NCBI RefSeq assembly: GCF_000758585.1
Contig: NZ_CP009281.1
Span: 3,348,001 to 3,412,000, forward strand
DNA from: Paenibacillus sp. FSL R5-0345
Lineage (GTDB): Bacteria; Bacillota; Bacilli; Paenibacillales; Paenibacillaceae
DNA: 64,000 nucleotides
Reading direction: 5' to 3'
Shown one piece after another: positions 45,385-54,140 of this stretch. Each line of letters begins with the position of its first letter. The stretch's first letter is position 1. A model generated the notes under the pieces. The model was given only the letters and a program-made list of their open reading frames with translations. It made no database searches and had not been told where the DNA came from. The translations under genes were made by a program, and so were the position numbers.

Positions 45385-46566
45385 ATGACTAGTAAAGCTA
45401 AAGAGCTGAGTGCGGAAGCGCTTGGAGAAGAATTAATCGGGATACGCCGTCATCTGCATCGGCACCCGGAACTGTCGAACGAAGAATATGAGACAACAAA
45501 ATATATTATTACCCTGCTGGGGCGGGCAGGAGTCAGGGTCGTAGATTACGGTCTGTCTACCGGAGTGATCGCAGAAATTGGGGGCAAGCAGCCCGGTCCG
45601 GTCATCGCGCTGCGTGCAGATATCGATGCCTTGCCAATCCAGGAGGAAACTGGAGCAGCTTATGCTTCGTTGTATCCCGGCAAAATGCATGCCTGCGGAC
45701 ATGATTTCCATACCGCAGCTTTGATCGGTGCTGCCTATCAATTGAAGCAGCAAGAACATCAATTGCAAGGGACGGTACGCCTGTTGTTTCAACCGGCCGA
45801 GGAGAAGGCGCAAGGGGCACAGCGGATCATTGCTAGCGGGGCGCTAAAAGAAGTCCGGGCAGTAATCGGGCTGCATAACAAGCCGGAACTGCCAGTCGGA
45901 ACGATCGGTATTACGGCGGGCCCTTTAATGGCAGCGGCTGACGGGTTTGTGATTGAAGTGCAGGGTGGCAGTTCTCATGCTGCCGTTCCAGAAGCTGGGA
46001 TAGACCCGATTGTAGCTGCTTCGCATATCGTGACTGCATTTCAATCCATTGTAAGTCGCAATGTCAGTCCCCTACAAAGTGCGGTGGTCAGTGTGACGCA
46101 GATTCACAGCGGAAATTCATGGAATATCATCCCCGAAAAAGCCGTGCTTGAGGGTACAATCCGTACATTTGATGAAACAGTGCGCAGCAAAGTACTTGAC
46201 CGCTTTCGGGAAGTGGCGACTGGTGTTGCAGCTGCTCTTGGAGCAAAAGCCACTGTCCGTTGGATAGAAGGGCCGCCTCCGGTTATCAACGACACCACCT
46301 TAGCGGCTTTAGGAGTAGAGTCCGCTGAAGCTCTTGGCTATCGAGCGGTCAAACCAGAGCTTTCACTGGCTGGAGAGGATTTTGCTTTCTATCAGCGCGT
46401 GGTACCGGGATTGTTCGTCTTTATTGGTACTGAAGGGAGCCAAGAATGGCATCATCCAGCCTTCAATCTGGATGAACAGGCACTCCCTGTGGCAGCACAA
46501 TTCCTTGCAGATGCGGCTGTACGTTCCTTTGAGAACTACAATTCCGGTGGAGGTGCAGAATTATAG
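45385..46566 (+). CDS. M20-family amidohydrolase (N-acyl amino acid deacylase)
   Basis: The 393-residue protein is an M20D-type metallohydrolase. Metal ligands are visible in HACGHDFHTAALIGAA, LLFQPAEEKAQGA, VIGLHNKPELPVG and near the end in EWHHPAFNLDEQAL. A dimerisation insert follows residue 180 (GGSSHAAVPEAGIDP). Likely role: removing an acetyl or acyl group from a cysteine derivative. Its stop TAG overlaps the probable start of the FAD enzyme. A second M20 protein of this operon lies at 49616. Confidence 0.88.
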   Translation: MTSKAKELSAEALGEELIGIRRHLHRHPELSNEEYETTKYIITLLGRAGVRVVDYGLSTGVIAEIGGKQPGPVIALRADIDALPIQEETGAAYASLYPGKMHACGHDFHTAALIGAAYQLKQQEHQLQGTVRLLFQPAEEKAQGAQRIIASGALKEVRAVIGLHNKPELPVGTIGITAGPLMAAADGFVIEVQGGSSHAAVPEAGIDPIVAASHIVTAFQSIVSRNVSPLQSAVVSVTQIHSGNSWNIIPEKAVLEGTIRTFDETVRSKVLDRFREVATGVAAALGAKATVRWIEGPPPVINDTTLAALGVESAEALGYRAVKPELSLAGEDFAFYQRVVPGLFVFIGTEGSQEWHHPAFNLDEQALPVAAQFLADAAVRSFENYNSGGGAEL

Positions 46567-47738
46567 CTGAACATAAAAGCTACGATGTAATTATCGTAGG
46601 CGCAGGCTCGATGGGCATGAGCGCTGGTTACAATCTTGCGAGGCGCGGAGTGAAGACGCTACTAGTGGATGCCTTCGATCCACCTCATACACAGGGTAGC
46701 CATCACGGGGAATCCCGGCTGATCCGACATGCTTACAGCGGTGATCCCGCCTACATTGATTTAGCTTTGCGGGCAGATACACTATGGAAAGAAGCGGAAC
46801 AGTTGAGCGGAACAGAACTGCTTGTCCGCTCAGGCGTGTTGAATCTCGCGGATAGCACAGTATATTCCTTCAACGGCCGTCTCGAAGAAGCGAAGAAACG
46901 GAAGGTGCAGGTCCAGCATCTGGATGCCGAAGAGATCCGGCGGCGCTGGCCGGCACTGAACATACCGGAATCATTCGCGGCAATGTATGAACCAGATGCC
47001 GGGTATTTGTACAGCGAACGCTGTATTTCCGCCTACCGCCAGCTTGCCCTTGGACATGGTGCGGAACTGTTGACGAACACTCCAGTTGTGAATATTACCG
47101 CTCGCGAAGGCAGCATTACGATTCACACGACAAATGGCGATTATCACGGAGCGGCAGCTATCCTTAGTGCCGGAGCTTGGTTTGGTGCGTTGGCACCTTT
47201 TGTACATTTGCCGATTAAAGCAATCCGCAAAGTTGTGGGCTGGTTTGAGAGCTCCCCTGCTTTTGCTGCGGGTAATTTTCCTGGCTTTACGTTAGGAGCA
47301 GAGGAAGGTGGCTATTACGGATTTCCCAGTATTGATGGCGCTGGTCTGAAGATCGGCCGGCACGATACAGGGCTGGAATGGAAGCCGGGTACACAGCTTG
47401 CCCCGTTTGGCAGTGAAGCCAGCGATGAGGGTGACCTCCGCAAGGTGCTGGAGTCATATATGCCGGGTGCAGCTGGCCGATTGCTAAAAGGTTCTGTATG
47501 CAAATATGAACATACGCCTGATGAAGATTTCGTTATAGACCGCCATCCGCTTCACTCCAATGTGCTGGTAGCTGGAGGGTTTTCGGGGCATGGTTTTAAA
47601 TTTTCTAGTGTTGTAGGTGAAATACTGGCCGACTTGGCCATCAGTGGAGTCACCGGTCATAATATCAAGCCTTTTTCGTTATCTCGTTTTGCACCACCGG
47701 ATCATTCTCAAACAGATCGTATATTGGAGGGGATTTAA
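46563..47738 (+). CDS. FAD-dependent amine oxidase (SolA/monomeric sarcosine oxidase-like), ATA start?
   Basis: About 391 residues. The FAD-binding fold SYDVIIVGAGSMGMSAGYNL lies partly upstream of the first in-frame ATG (46611), so that ATG would delete the beta strand and first glycines. The family normally starts just before YDVIIVGAG. Here the only codons at the right distance from GGAGGTG (46549-46555) are ATT 46560 or ATA 46563; I chose ATA. Further motifs: FDPPHTQGSHHGESRLIRHA and the C-terminal DEDFVIDRHP with GFSGHGFKFSS (flavin attachment region lacks the usual Cys). It would oxidise a secondary amine or N-alkyl amino acid. It is unusual in this operon. Confidence 0.8.
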   Translation: MAEHKSYDVIIVGAGSMGMSAGYNLARRGVKTLLVDAFDPPHTQGSHHGESRLIRHAYSGDPAYIDLALRADTLWKEAEQLSGTELLVRSGVLNLADSTVYSFNGRLEEAKKRKVQVQHLDAEEIRRRWPALNIPESFAAMYEPDAGYLYSERCISAYRQLALGHGAELLTNTPVVNITAREGSITIHTTNGDYHGAAAILSAGAWFGALAPFVHLPIKAIRKVVGWFESSPAFAAGNFPGFTLGAEEGGYYGFPSIDGAGLKIGRHDTGLEWKPGTQLAPFGSEASDEGDLRKVLESYMPGAAGRLLKGSVCKYEHTPDEDFVIDRHPLHSNVLVAGGFSGHGFKFSSVVGEILADLAISGVTGHNIKPFSLSRFAPPDHSQTDRILEGI

Positions 47739-48217
47739 TGAGCAGAGTTCAAATCAGTGATTTTTTAAGGACGTACCATCAATTAGTAAAGTCGACCGCC
47801 GGGTTAACGGAGGAGCAACTGAAATGGAAGGCGGCACCCGCCAGTTGGAGTGTGACTGAGGTGCTGACTCATTTGGCTGATCACAGCATCGTAGTTTCGT
47901 TCCGCATTCGTGATATTCTCGCTGCTACGACTGCACAGCTTCCAGTCTTCAATCAGAATGCTTGGGTTAGCGGTCAGTACGCCAACAGCGGAAATGCTTC
48001 CGACAATCTGGAGCTGTTCCGCAGTCTGCTTTACTATAACAGTCTTTTGTTTGAACGCCTTAGGGAAGAAGATTGGGAGAAAAGCGGAATTAATTTCAAG
48101 GGGGAGACCGTGAAAATTTCCGATATCGTGCACGGCTTCACTGCACATGTGGAGAGACATCTTGGCCAGATCGAGCGAATCAAACAGGGCGCAGCTAATG
48201 CATCGTTTGTGCAATGA
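47738..48217 (+). CDS. DinB-superfamily protein (YfiT/BstA-like fold)
   Basis: The 159-residue four-helix-bundle protein begins MSRVQISDFLRTYHQLVKST. It has WSVTEVLTHLADHS and FTAHVERHLGQIERIK, which supply the three metal-binding histidines of the DinB superfamily. Members include thiol transferases that use bacillithiol. In a sulfur operon a thiol-related role is attractive, but is inference. It overlaps the FAD enzyme gene by one base (TAATG). Confidence 0.85.
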   Translation: MSRVQISDFLRTYHQLVKSTAGLTEEQLKWKAAPASWSVTEVLTHLADHSIVVSFRIRDILAATTAQLPVFNQNAWVSGQYANSGNASDNLELFRSLLYYNSLLFERLREEDWEKSGINFKGETVKISDIVHGFTAHVERHLGQIERIKQGAANASFVQ

Positions 48218-48281
48218 GCTTAGTGAAGTACTTTCAGTTCTATAGTCTGTATTTAAAACAAAACTTTTAGGAGGAATGAAC

Positions 48282-49619
48282 ATGACCAAACCAAGACAAC
48301 TGAAGCTGGGTGCACTGCTGCATGGGGTAGGAGGCAGCACGTCGATGTGGCGCCATCCAGATGCCAAACCTGATGCCAGTGTAAACTTTGAATTATACAA
48401 AGAGTGGGTACAGAAGGCAGAAGAAGGCAAGTTGGATCTGATCTTCATCGCAGACGGTCTGTACATTAATGAAAAGTCCATTCCTCATTTCCTTAACCGG
48501 TTTGAGCCGCTGACCATTCTTAGCGCACTCGCAGCCGTCAGCACTAACATCGGTTTAGTTGGTACGTTGTCTACCTCGTACAGTGAACCATTTACCGTAG
48601 CGCGTCAATTCGGTTCACTGGATGTAATCAGCGGCGGCCGGGCCGGCTGGAATGTGGTGACTTCACCTCTGGAAGGTTCTGCGTCAAATTACAGCAAAAA
48701 AGAGCATCCTGACCATGGCAAGCGCTACCGCATTGCCACCGAATATTTGCAGGTGACACGCGGACTATGGGATTCTTGGGAAGATGATGCGTTTGTACGA
48801 GACAAGGAATCAGGTGTATTCTTTGATCCGCAAAAAATGCATGCCCTGGACCATCAAGGAGAGTTCTTCTCTGTGAAGGGACCGCTGAATATTGCTCGTT
48901 CGAAACAGGGGCAGCCTGTCGTATTTCAGGCAGGATCCTCGGAAGTCGGTAAGAATTACGCCTCCAAGGAAGCAGATGCTATCTTCACTGGACACGAAAC
49001 GCTAGAAGATGCCCAAGCATTCTATAACGATGTCAAGACACGGGTAGCTTCGTTTGACCGGAATCCGGATGAGGTGCTGATCTTCCCTGGAATCGCTCCA
49101 ATCATCGGTGACACACCGGAGGAGGCAGAGCGCAAATACCAGGAGGTTGCTGGCCTTGTAACGATTGAGAATGCACTGAACTACTTAGGCAGATTCTTCG
49201 AGCATCATGATTTCTCGCAATATCCGCTGGATGAGCCATTCCCTGAGCTTGGCGAGTTGGGGCGCAATAGCTTCCAAAGCGGCACGGATAAAATCAAAAA
49301 GGATGCGAAGGAGAGAGGCTTGACGCTTCGACAGGTCGCCTTGCAATCGGCTACCCCACGCAGCAGCTTCATTGGCACACCAGAGCAAGTAGCTGATCAG
49401 ATTCAAGCTTGGTTTGAGAGTGGCGGGGCAGATGGATTTATGATTGCGGCTGCTGTCCCTAACGGACTGGAGGAATTCATCGATCGGGTAGTTCCGATTC
49501 TCCAGGAGCGGGGTTTGTTCCGCACTGAATATGAAAGTGACACGCTACGTGGAAATCTCGGCATTCCGTTGCCGGAGAACCGCTATTCCAAAGCTTCTCA
49601 GCCAGCAGGGCAAATTTGA
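48282..49619 (+). CDS. NtaA/SnaA/DszA-family flavin monooxygenase (YtnJ/CmoJ-like)
   Basis: About 445 residues, the usual size of this two-component monooxygenase family. It has [20 protein letters not shown], then [32 protein letters not shown] (flavin loop), [20 protein letters not shown] and WDSWEDDA. It corresponds to YtnJ, which cleaves a C-S bond in the S-alkylcysteine salvage pathway of B. subtilis. It needs reduced FMN from a separate reductase; none lies in the operon itself. The ATG at 48282 lies 7 bases after AGGAGG. It overlaps the next gene (TTGA). Confidence 0.9.
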   Translation: MTKPRQLKLGALLHGVGGSTSMWRHPDAKPDASVNFELYKEWVQKAEEGKLDLIFIADGLYINEKSIPHFLNRFEPLTILSALAAVSTNIGLVGTLSTSYSEPFTVARQFGSLDVISGGRAGWNVVTSPLEGSASNYSKKEHPDHGKRYRIATEYLQVTRGLWDSWEDDAFVRDKESGVFFDPQKMHALDHQGEFFSVKGPLNIARSKQGQPVVFQAGSSEVGKNYASKEADAIFTGHETLEDAQAFYNDVKTRVASFDRNPDEVLIFPGIAPIIGDTPEEAERKYQEVAGLVTIENALNYLGRFFEHHDFSQYPLDEPFPELGELGRNSFQSGTDKIKKDAKERGLTLRQVALQSATPRSSFIGTPEQVADQIQAWFESGGADGFMIAAAVPNGLEEFIDRVVPILQERGLFRTEYESDTLRGNLGIPLPENRYSKASQPAGQI

Positions 49620-50896
49620 CGGTTGATCCAGTATTCGCAATCCACCAAAACTCGAATATTGCGGAGATGATGCATTACGCCGGCCAGCTGCAGGATGAAA
49701 TGATTGAATACCGTCGTGATTTGCATGCCCATCCGGAGCTACTGTATGATGTCGTCCGCACTTCTAATAAAGTAGCAGAATTGTTGGAGGAGTGGGGGAT
49801 CACAGTACGGAGAAATGTCGGCAAACATTTCGGAATGGGAGTGGTCGGCCTTCTGCAAGGCTTAGCAGACAATGGCAATAGTGGGCCCACTCTTCTTCTA
49901 AGGGCAGATATGGATGCCCTGCCGATACAAGAGTCCAATGAGTTGCCTTACAAGTCAGTCAATGACGGCATCATGCACGCCTGTGGCCATGATGCCCATA
50001 CCGCTATGCTGTTGGGGGCTGCCCGAACCCTGGCAGCCTTCCGCGAACGATTGATTGGCACGATCATTTTCGTCTTTCAACCAGCTGAGGAAGGCGCTGT
50101 CAAGAGTCCTCTTGATGGAAGATTACTCTCGGGTGGCCGCGATCTCATTGAGGATAACTTGCTGGAAGGTGTCGACTATGCCTACGCGCTACATGTCATG
50201 CCAGAGCTTCCAGTCGGAATGCTTGGCATTCACCCTCATGATGCCATGGCAGCATCCAGTCACTTTAAGGTGGAATTTCAGGGGACATCCGGTCATCATA
50301 GTGCTCCGCACAGAGCTGTAGATGCGATCCAGATGGCGGCACGATATATAGGAGAGATTAACGGAATGATGGCTAATCGAATCGATCCGCAGGAGGCGGC
50401 GGTGTTGGCCTTCGGAACGTTGCAGGCTGGTACTGCTGTTAATGTGATCGCTGAACACAGTGTACTGACAGGAACGTTCAGAGCATTTACCAAGACGACG
50501 GTAGCTGCAATTACAAATGGTTTACAACGTCATGCTTCAGCTATAGCTGAGTCTTACGGAGGGAAATACAAGCTGGAGCTACGTGAGGGAATTGCAGTAG
50601 TGAACAATGCGGAAGCGGTGCAGCAGGTGCTTCATGCAGCCCGTGCAGTTCTAGGAGAGGATCAGGTAATACTTCTGGAGCAGCCAAGTCTGGCTGGTGA
50701 GGATTTTGGTTGGTATCTTGAAAAAGTTCCTGGTGCCTTCGCCTTTATTGGTTGCGGCAATAAGGAGAAGGGAATTCTCCATTCTATCCATCAGCCACAG
50801 TTTAATATCGATGAAGCGATGCTAGGTCATGGTGCGAGTATACTGGTTAGACTCGCAATACAACATAATGGCTCGGCCATCAGTGAAAAAACGTAA
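49616..50896 (+). CDS. M20-family amidohydrolase (YtnL/SndA-like)
   Basis: The 426-residue protein starts with TTG, overlapping the previous stop by 4 bases. M20D metal ligands are seen in [48 protein letters not shown] and [15 protein letters not shown]. It fits the last deacetylase step, freeing cysteine from N-acetylcysteine or a derivative. It is longer at the N-terminus than its partner at 45385 and has an insert ([13 protein letters not shown]) after the PAEEG motif. A terminator follows. Confidence 0.88.
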   Translation: MTVDPVFAIHQNSNIAEMMHYAGQLQDEMIEYRRDLHAHPELLYDVVRTSNKVAELLEEWGITVRRNVGKHFGMGVVGLLQGLADNGNSGPTLLLRADMDALPIQESNELPYKSVNDGIMHACGHDAHTAMLLGAARTLAAFRERLIGTIIFVFQPAEEGAVKSPLDGRLLSGGRDLIEDNLLEGVDYAYALHVMPELPVGMLGIHPHDAMAASSHFKVEFQGTSGHHSAPHRAVDAIQMAARYIGEINGMMANRIDPQEAAVLAFGTLQAGTAVNVIAEHSVLTGTFRAFTKTTVAAITNGLQRHASAIAESYGGKYKLELREGIAVVNNAEAVQQVLHAARAVLGEDQVILLEQPSLAGEDFGWYLEKVPGAFAFIGCGNKEKGILHSIHQPQFNIDEAMLGHGASILVRLAIQHNGSAISEKT

Positions 50897-50923
50897 AAGG
50901 TACCCAACTTGGGTACCTTTTAC
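50895..50923 (+). terminator. Rho-independent terminator closing the sulfur operon
   Basis: AAAAGGTACCCA pairs with TGGGTACCTTTT around ACT, a perfect stem with a T run. Confidence 0.88.
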
Positions 50924-50943
50924 ATTTGTTTAAGCTTGTCAAC

Positions 50944-51437
50944 TCACCAGAAATACGTTTCGAATGTGTAACCGTTTTTCCCAAAGAAAGTTATCTCCCC
51001 GCTTGTCACTTCCTCAGGAATGTCAAAAAACATGCCTTATTTACCCGCGATATCATAGGTGTGAGTTACTTTCTTATCATGAACTTTGTAACTTACCTCA
51101 AAATGACTGAATTGCTTCTTAAGAACTTATTAGAACAGACCGACACTAACGAGTTGTCCGCTCCTCTTCACTTGGACGTCGTCTCCATCATCCACCATGC
51201 CTAAATCCAAACTCCAGTCCAAACTCCCGTTTTTTAAACGATCGACGTATTTCAACGTAAGCGATTCTACGCCATCTTCCTCTTCGATATGTAAGAGTAC
51301 AGCCTCCTCAGGAGATTCGAGTTCAGCACGAAAGTCATCATCCGTGGTAATGATCGCTGTTCTAGTTGCTACATCCCAATCAACGGAGATCCCGATTCGT
51401 TCGGCAATAGTGCGCAATGGAACAGGATCATTAGTTT
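50944..51437 (-). pseudogene. Copper-amine-oxidase-N-like protein remnant
   Basis: One minus-strand frame reads through the whole stretch but contains a TAATAA and a TAA. The first part (NDPVPLRTIAERIGISVDWD, VATRTAIITT) is the end of a copper amine oxidase N-terminal-like domain. After the double stop the frame still reads like protein: QFSHFEVSYKVHDKKVTHTY, then after the single TAA, MFFDIPEEVTSGEITFFGKN, and ends in TGA. No ATG fits and the first half of the domain is missing. I read this as a 5'-truncated gene with nonsense mutations. Confidence 0.65.
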
Positions 51438-51474
51438 GACATTATGCAAGCATTTAACTATACTTAATATAGTT
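51436..51474 (+). promoter_or_regulatory. Promoter with palindromic operator for the flavin monooxygenase operon
   Basis: TTGACA (51436-51441), a 17-base spacer, and TATACT (51459-51464) form a near-consensus promoter. A perfect inverted repeat, AACTATA-CTTAA-TATAGTT (51456-51474), covers the -10 box, where a repressor would block it. Confidence 0.7.
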
Positions 51475-51543
51475 ACTTACTTAATTATATTTAATGGACA
51501 AATCATAAATGAAATCTAACTTCTTAAAGAAAAGAGGGTAATC

Positions 51544-52599
51544 ATGGAACAATATCGGATCAATGCAGACAAAGGCTTAGAGTTTGGACTTTATACATTA
51601 GGTGATCATCTAGCGAACCCTGAAACTGGGAGCCGAATATCTGCCAAACAACGCATACGTGAAATTATTGACTTGGCTCAATTAGCGGAGCAAGCAGGAA
51701 TTGATTTTTTTAGTGTTGGAGAGAGTCATCAAGAGTATTTTGCTACTCAGGCGCATACTGTTGTGCTGTCAGCTATTGCACAGGCTACTGAGAAAATGAA
51801 AATAGGTAGCTCATCTACGATTATAAGCACCTCTGATCCGGTTAGGGTGTACGAAGATTTCGCTACAATTGATTTGATTTCAAATGGTCGAGCTGAAATA
51901 ATAGCTGGCCGTGCCTCTAGAGTGGGGTTATATGAATTATTGGGCTATGATCTTAATGATTATGAGGAATTATTTGAAGAAAAATTCGACTTGTTATTAA
52001 AGATAAATGAAAACGAAGTTATGAATTGGAAGGGAGAATTTCGTAACCCTCTCAAGAATGCAAGAATCCTCCCCCGTCCTGAGGGAAACTTACCGATATG
52101 GAGAGCTGTAGGGGGAACTTCTGCCAGTGCGATCAAAGCAGGCATTGCAGGTGTTCCTATGTTTTTGGCCCATTTAGGGGGTCCCGCAGTCTTGTTTAAA
52201 AGATCCATCGATGCTTATCGTGAAGCTGCAAGCCAGAACGGATTCGATCCGTCGAAGCTGCCTGTAGCGACTGCTGGATTCTTTTACGCGGATGAAACTA
52301 CACAAAAGGCACAAAGAGCCTATTATCCATATATAAACGAAGGAATGAAATTAACCAATGGACGTGGTTTTCCTAAACAGGCGTTTGCTCAAGGAGCCGA
52401 TCCCCGCGATGTTATGAATATTGGCAGCCCACAGGAAATCATTGAGAAAATTCTATATCAACATGAACTCTTCGGCCATCAACGATATATCGCACAAATG
52501 GATTTTGGTGGCGTACCTTTTGAAAACTTAATGAAAAACATAGATTTAATCGGTTCTGAAATTCTACCCGCTATTAAAAAATATACGGCAAAAAAATAA
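51544..52599 (+). CDS. LLM-class flavin-dependent monooxygenase
   Basis: The 351-residue protein belongs to the luciferase-like group: FGLYTLGDHLANPETGSRIS, then DFFSVGESHQEYFATQ, MKIGSSSTIISTSDPVRVYE, LISNGRAEIIAGRASRVGLY and WRAVGGTSASAIKAG. It is followed after 19 bases by an FMN reductase gene, forming a two-component monooxygenase. The ATG at 51544 has AAAGAGGG upstream. The substrate is unknown. It differs clearly from the three other LLM proteins in this window. Confidence 0.88.
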   Translation: MEQYRINADKGLEFGLYTLGDHLANPETGSRISAKQRIREIIDLAQLAEQAGIDFFSVGESHQEYFATQAHTVVLSAIAQATEKMKIGSSSTIISTSDPVRVYEDFATIDLISNGRAEIIAGRASRVGLYELLGYDLNDYEELFEEKFDLLLKINENEVMNWKGEFRNPLKNARILPRPEGNLPIWRAVGGTSASAIKAGIAGVPMFLAHLGGPAVLFKRSIDAYREAASQNGFDPSKLPVATAGFFYADETTQKAQRAYYPYINEGMKLTNGRGFPKQAFAQGADPRDVMNIGSPQEIIEKILYQHELFGHQRYIAQMDFGGVPFENLMKNIDLIGSEILPAIKKYTAKK

Positions 52600-52618
52600 A
52601 CTCCAGGAGGTCAGAAAT

Positions 52619-53185
52619 ATGAAAATCGTAGCATTATCAGGGTCAAAGATAGGCTCGAAAACCAGAATCGCTATGAATTACACAGTAAATTCATTTCATG
52701 AAAAATACCAAGATGCAGAAGTTACGCTTCTAGATCTGGCGGAGTATGATGTTCAGTTCAGTGATGGTCGCAATTATCTGGAATACGAAGGGGACACTAA
52801 GTACGTAATTCAAACGATCATGGAAGCAGATGTTATCGTAATCGGAACGCCTATATTTCAAGCTTCCATCCCAGCAACACTAAAGAATATATTCGATTTA
52901 GCACCCGAAAAAGCATTTCAACACAAGGTTGTAAGTATGCTCATCACGGCAGGTTCTGCACGTCACTATCTGGTAGCTGAGCAGCAATTGAAACCGATAT
53001 TGGCCTATATGAAAGCGCAAATTGTTCAAACGTATGTATTTATAGAAGAGAAGGATTTTTATCGAAAAGAAATAGTAAATGATGATGTGCTATTCCGTAT
53101 AGATCGCTTAGTGGAAGATACCTATGTACTCTCTGAGACTTATGCCAAAATTCGAGAGGCTGAAGAAGCTAAATATGGTTTCTAA
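52619..53185 (+). CDS. NAD(P)H-dependent FMN reductase
   Basis: The 188-residue flavodoxin-like protein begins MKIVALSGSKIGSKTRIAMN (phosphate-binding loop). It has VIVIGTPIFQASIPATLKNI followed by FDLAPEKAF, the typical FMN-binding loop of the SsuE/EmoB family. It reduces FMN for the adjacent monooxygenase, and might also supply the sulfur-operon enzymes (inference). CAGGAGG precedes the ATG. Confidence 0.9.
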   Translation: MKIVALSGSKIGSKTRIAMNYTVNSFHEKYQDAEVTLLDLAEYDVQFSDGRNYLEYEGDTKYVIQTIMEADVIVIGTPIFQASIPATLKNIFDLAPEKAFQHKVVSMLITAGSARHYLVAEQQLKPILAYMKAQIVQTYVFIEEKDFYRKEIVNDDVLFRIDRLVEDTYVLSETYAKIREAEEAKYGF

Positions 53186-53206
53186 GGAAGATACTTTTTT
53201 TCAAGT

Positions 53207-53237
53207 TAACCCTTCATCCATTAGGATGAGGGGTTAT
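53207..53237. terminator. Terminator shared by the FMN reductase and TetR genes
   Basis: AACCCTTCATCC pairs with GGATGAGGGGTT around ATTA, followed by ATTTG, with an earlier T-rich stretch (53195-53201) serving the minus strand. It overlaps the last codons of the TetR gene. Confidence 0.7.
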
Positions 53238-53811
53238 TTGTACAATTCCTTTCCAACAAGGCTCCCAGTTGCGCTGCTAATTCTAGATAAGTTACAGGTC
53301 TTTCATTCTTAAACCACCATTCAACGACACCCACATAAGAAGAAGCTAGAAATTGTACGATTAGATCTTTATTTAAGCCTTCGTTTTTACCTTTTGTGAT
53401 ATCCACTTCGTCTTTAAACTCTTCGATTAGAAATTCTAGAAAGCGATTCCGGAAGAAAGGTGCTCCTTTACTAGCCAACATCATGGAGAAAAATGCATAG
53501 TTACTCTCAAAATATTCCGTCCAAATCACAGATCCCGTTACAAAATCCAAATCAGATGCTACTTCACATTTTTCACGAAGTTCATAGATATGGTTCTCTA
53601 TAAGTTTATTAAGTAGATCATATTTATCCATGTAGTGAAGGTAAATGGTACCACGACTCACGTTTGTTTTATCTGAGAGTTCCTGTAGGGTTATATCGTC
53701 AAATTTTTTCACGGACATTAGGTCAATTACAGCTGTCTTCAAGGCTTCCTGTGTTTTAAGGATTCTTCGATCAACTTTAGGTAATTTGCTCACCGAACTT
53801 TCTTTATTCAT
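53221..53811 (-). CDS. TetR-family regulator (copy 2)
   Basis: About 196 residues. HTH: KFDDITLQELSDKTNVSRGT then IYLHYMDKYDLL. The ligand domain has LASKGAPFFRNRFLEF and GVVEWWFKNERP. It is a clear paralogue of the protein at 20555, with the same domain order and matching blocks. It is divergent from the decayed oxidoreductase genes at 53973-55539 and convergent with the FMN reductase. The ATG at 53811 is preferred over the TTG just before it. Confidence 0.88.
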   Translation of the reverse strand: MNKESSVSKLPKVDRRILKTQEALKTAVIDLMSVKKFDDITLQELSDKTNVSRGTIYLHYMDKYDLLNKLIENHIYELREKCEVASDLDFVTGSVIWTEYFESNYAFFSMMLASKGAPFFRNRFLEFLIEEFKDEVDITKGKNEGLNKDLIVQFLASSYVGVVEWWFKNERPVTYLELAAQLGALLERNCTNNPSS

Positions 53812-53972
53812 CAAAAATTGAGTAAGAATTCTTTACATAACATACTATAACAAACTCATCAAAGGGGATATCTGTTTGAATTTATTCACTTAAATCTAAG
53901 AAGTGGTATCAATATGTTTATCTAGTAATCGTTTATTTTGATGAGAAAAGTGTTTAATAGGAGGGTTAGATA

Positions 53973-54119
53973 ATGGGATTAACAGATGCAGCAAAGACGT
54001 ATCATGAAAGAATGTTTCCAGGCTTCAAAATTATATCTCAATGCATCCCTTTCATAGGTTATCCGCGTAGTCTTAATGCTCTACGGTGTGTGAATGAAGC
54101 AGCAGCTAAATCGGAATAA
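53973..54119 (+). pseudogene. Carboxymuconolactone decarboxylase-like gene with internal deletion
   Basis: A 48-codon frame with a good AGGAGGG site. It begins GLTDAAKTYHERMFPGF, the usual N-terminus of AhpD/CMD-family proteins of this type, and jumps directly to CIPFIGYPRSLNALRCVNEA, the usual C-terminal helix. The middle of about 80-100 residues with the catalytic Cys/His region is missing, yet the frame is kept. I read it as an in-frame deletion and a non-functional gene. Confidence 0.6.
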
Positions 54120-54140
54120 GAAGTTTAGGAGGGAATAATT

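Noticed and set aside
47804..48481. A 225-codon minus-strand frame opposite the DinB gene and the start of the YtnJ-like gene
   Set aside because: It crosses two well-supported genes and has no recognisable product.
50926..51204. Plus-strand frame of 92 codons after the sulfur operon
   Set aside because: The minus strand of the same region reads as a real but decayed protein; the plus frame resembles nothing.
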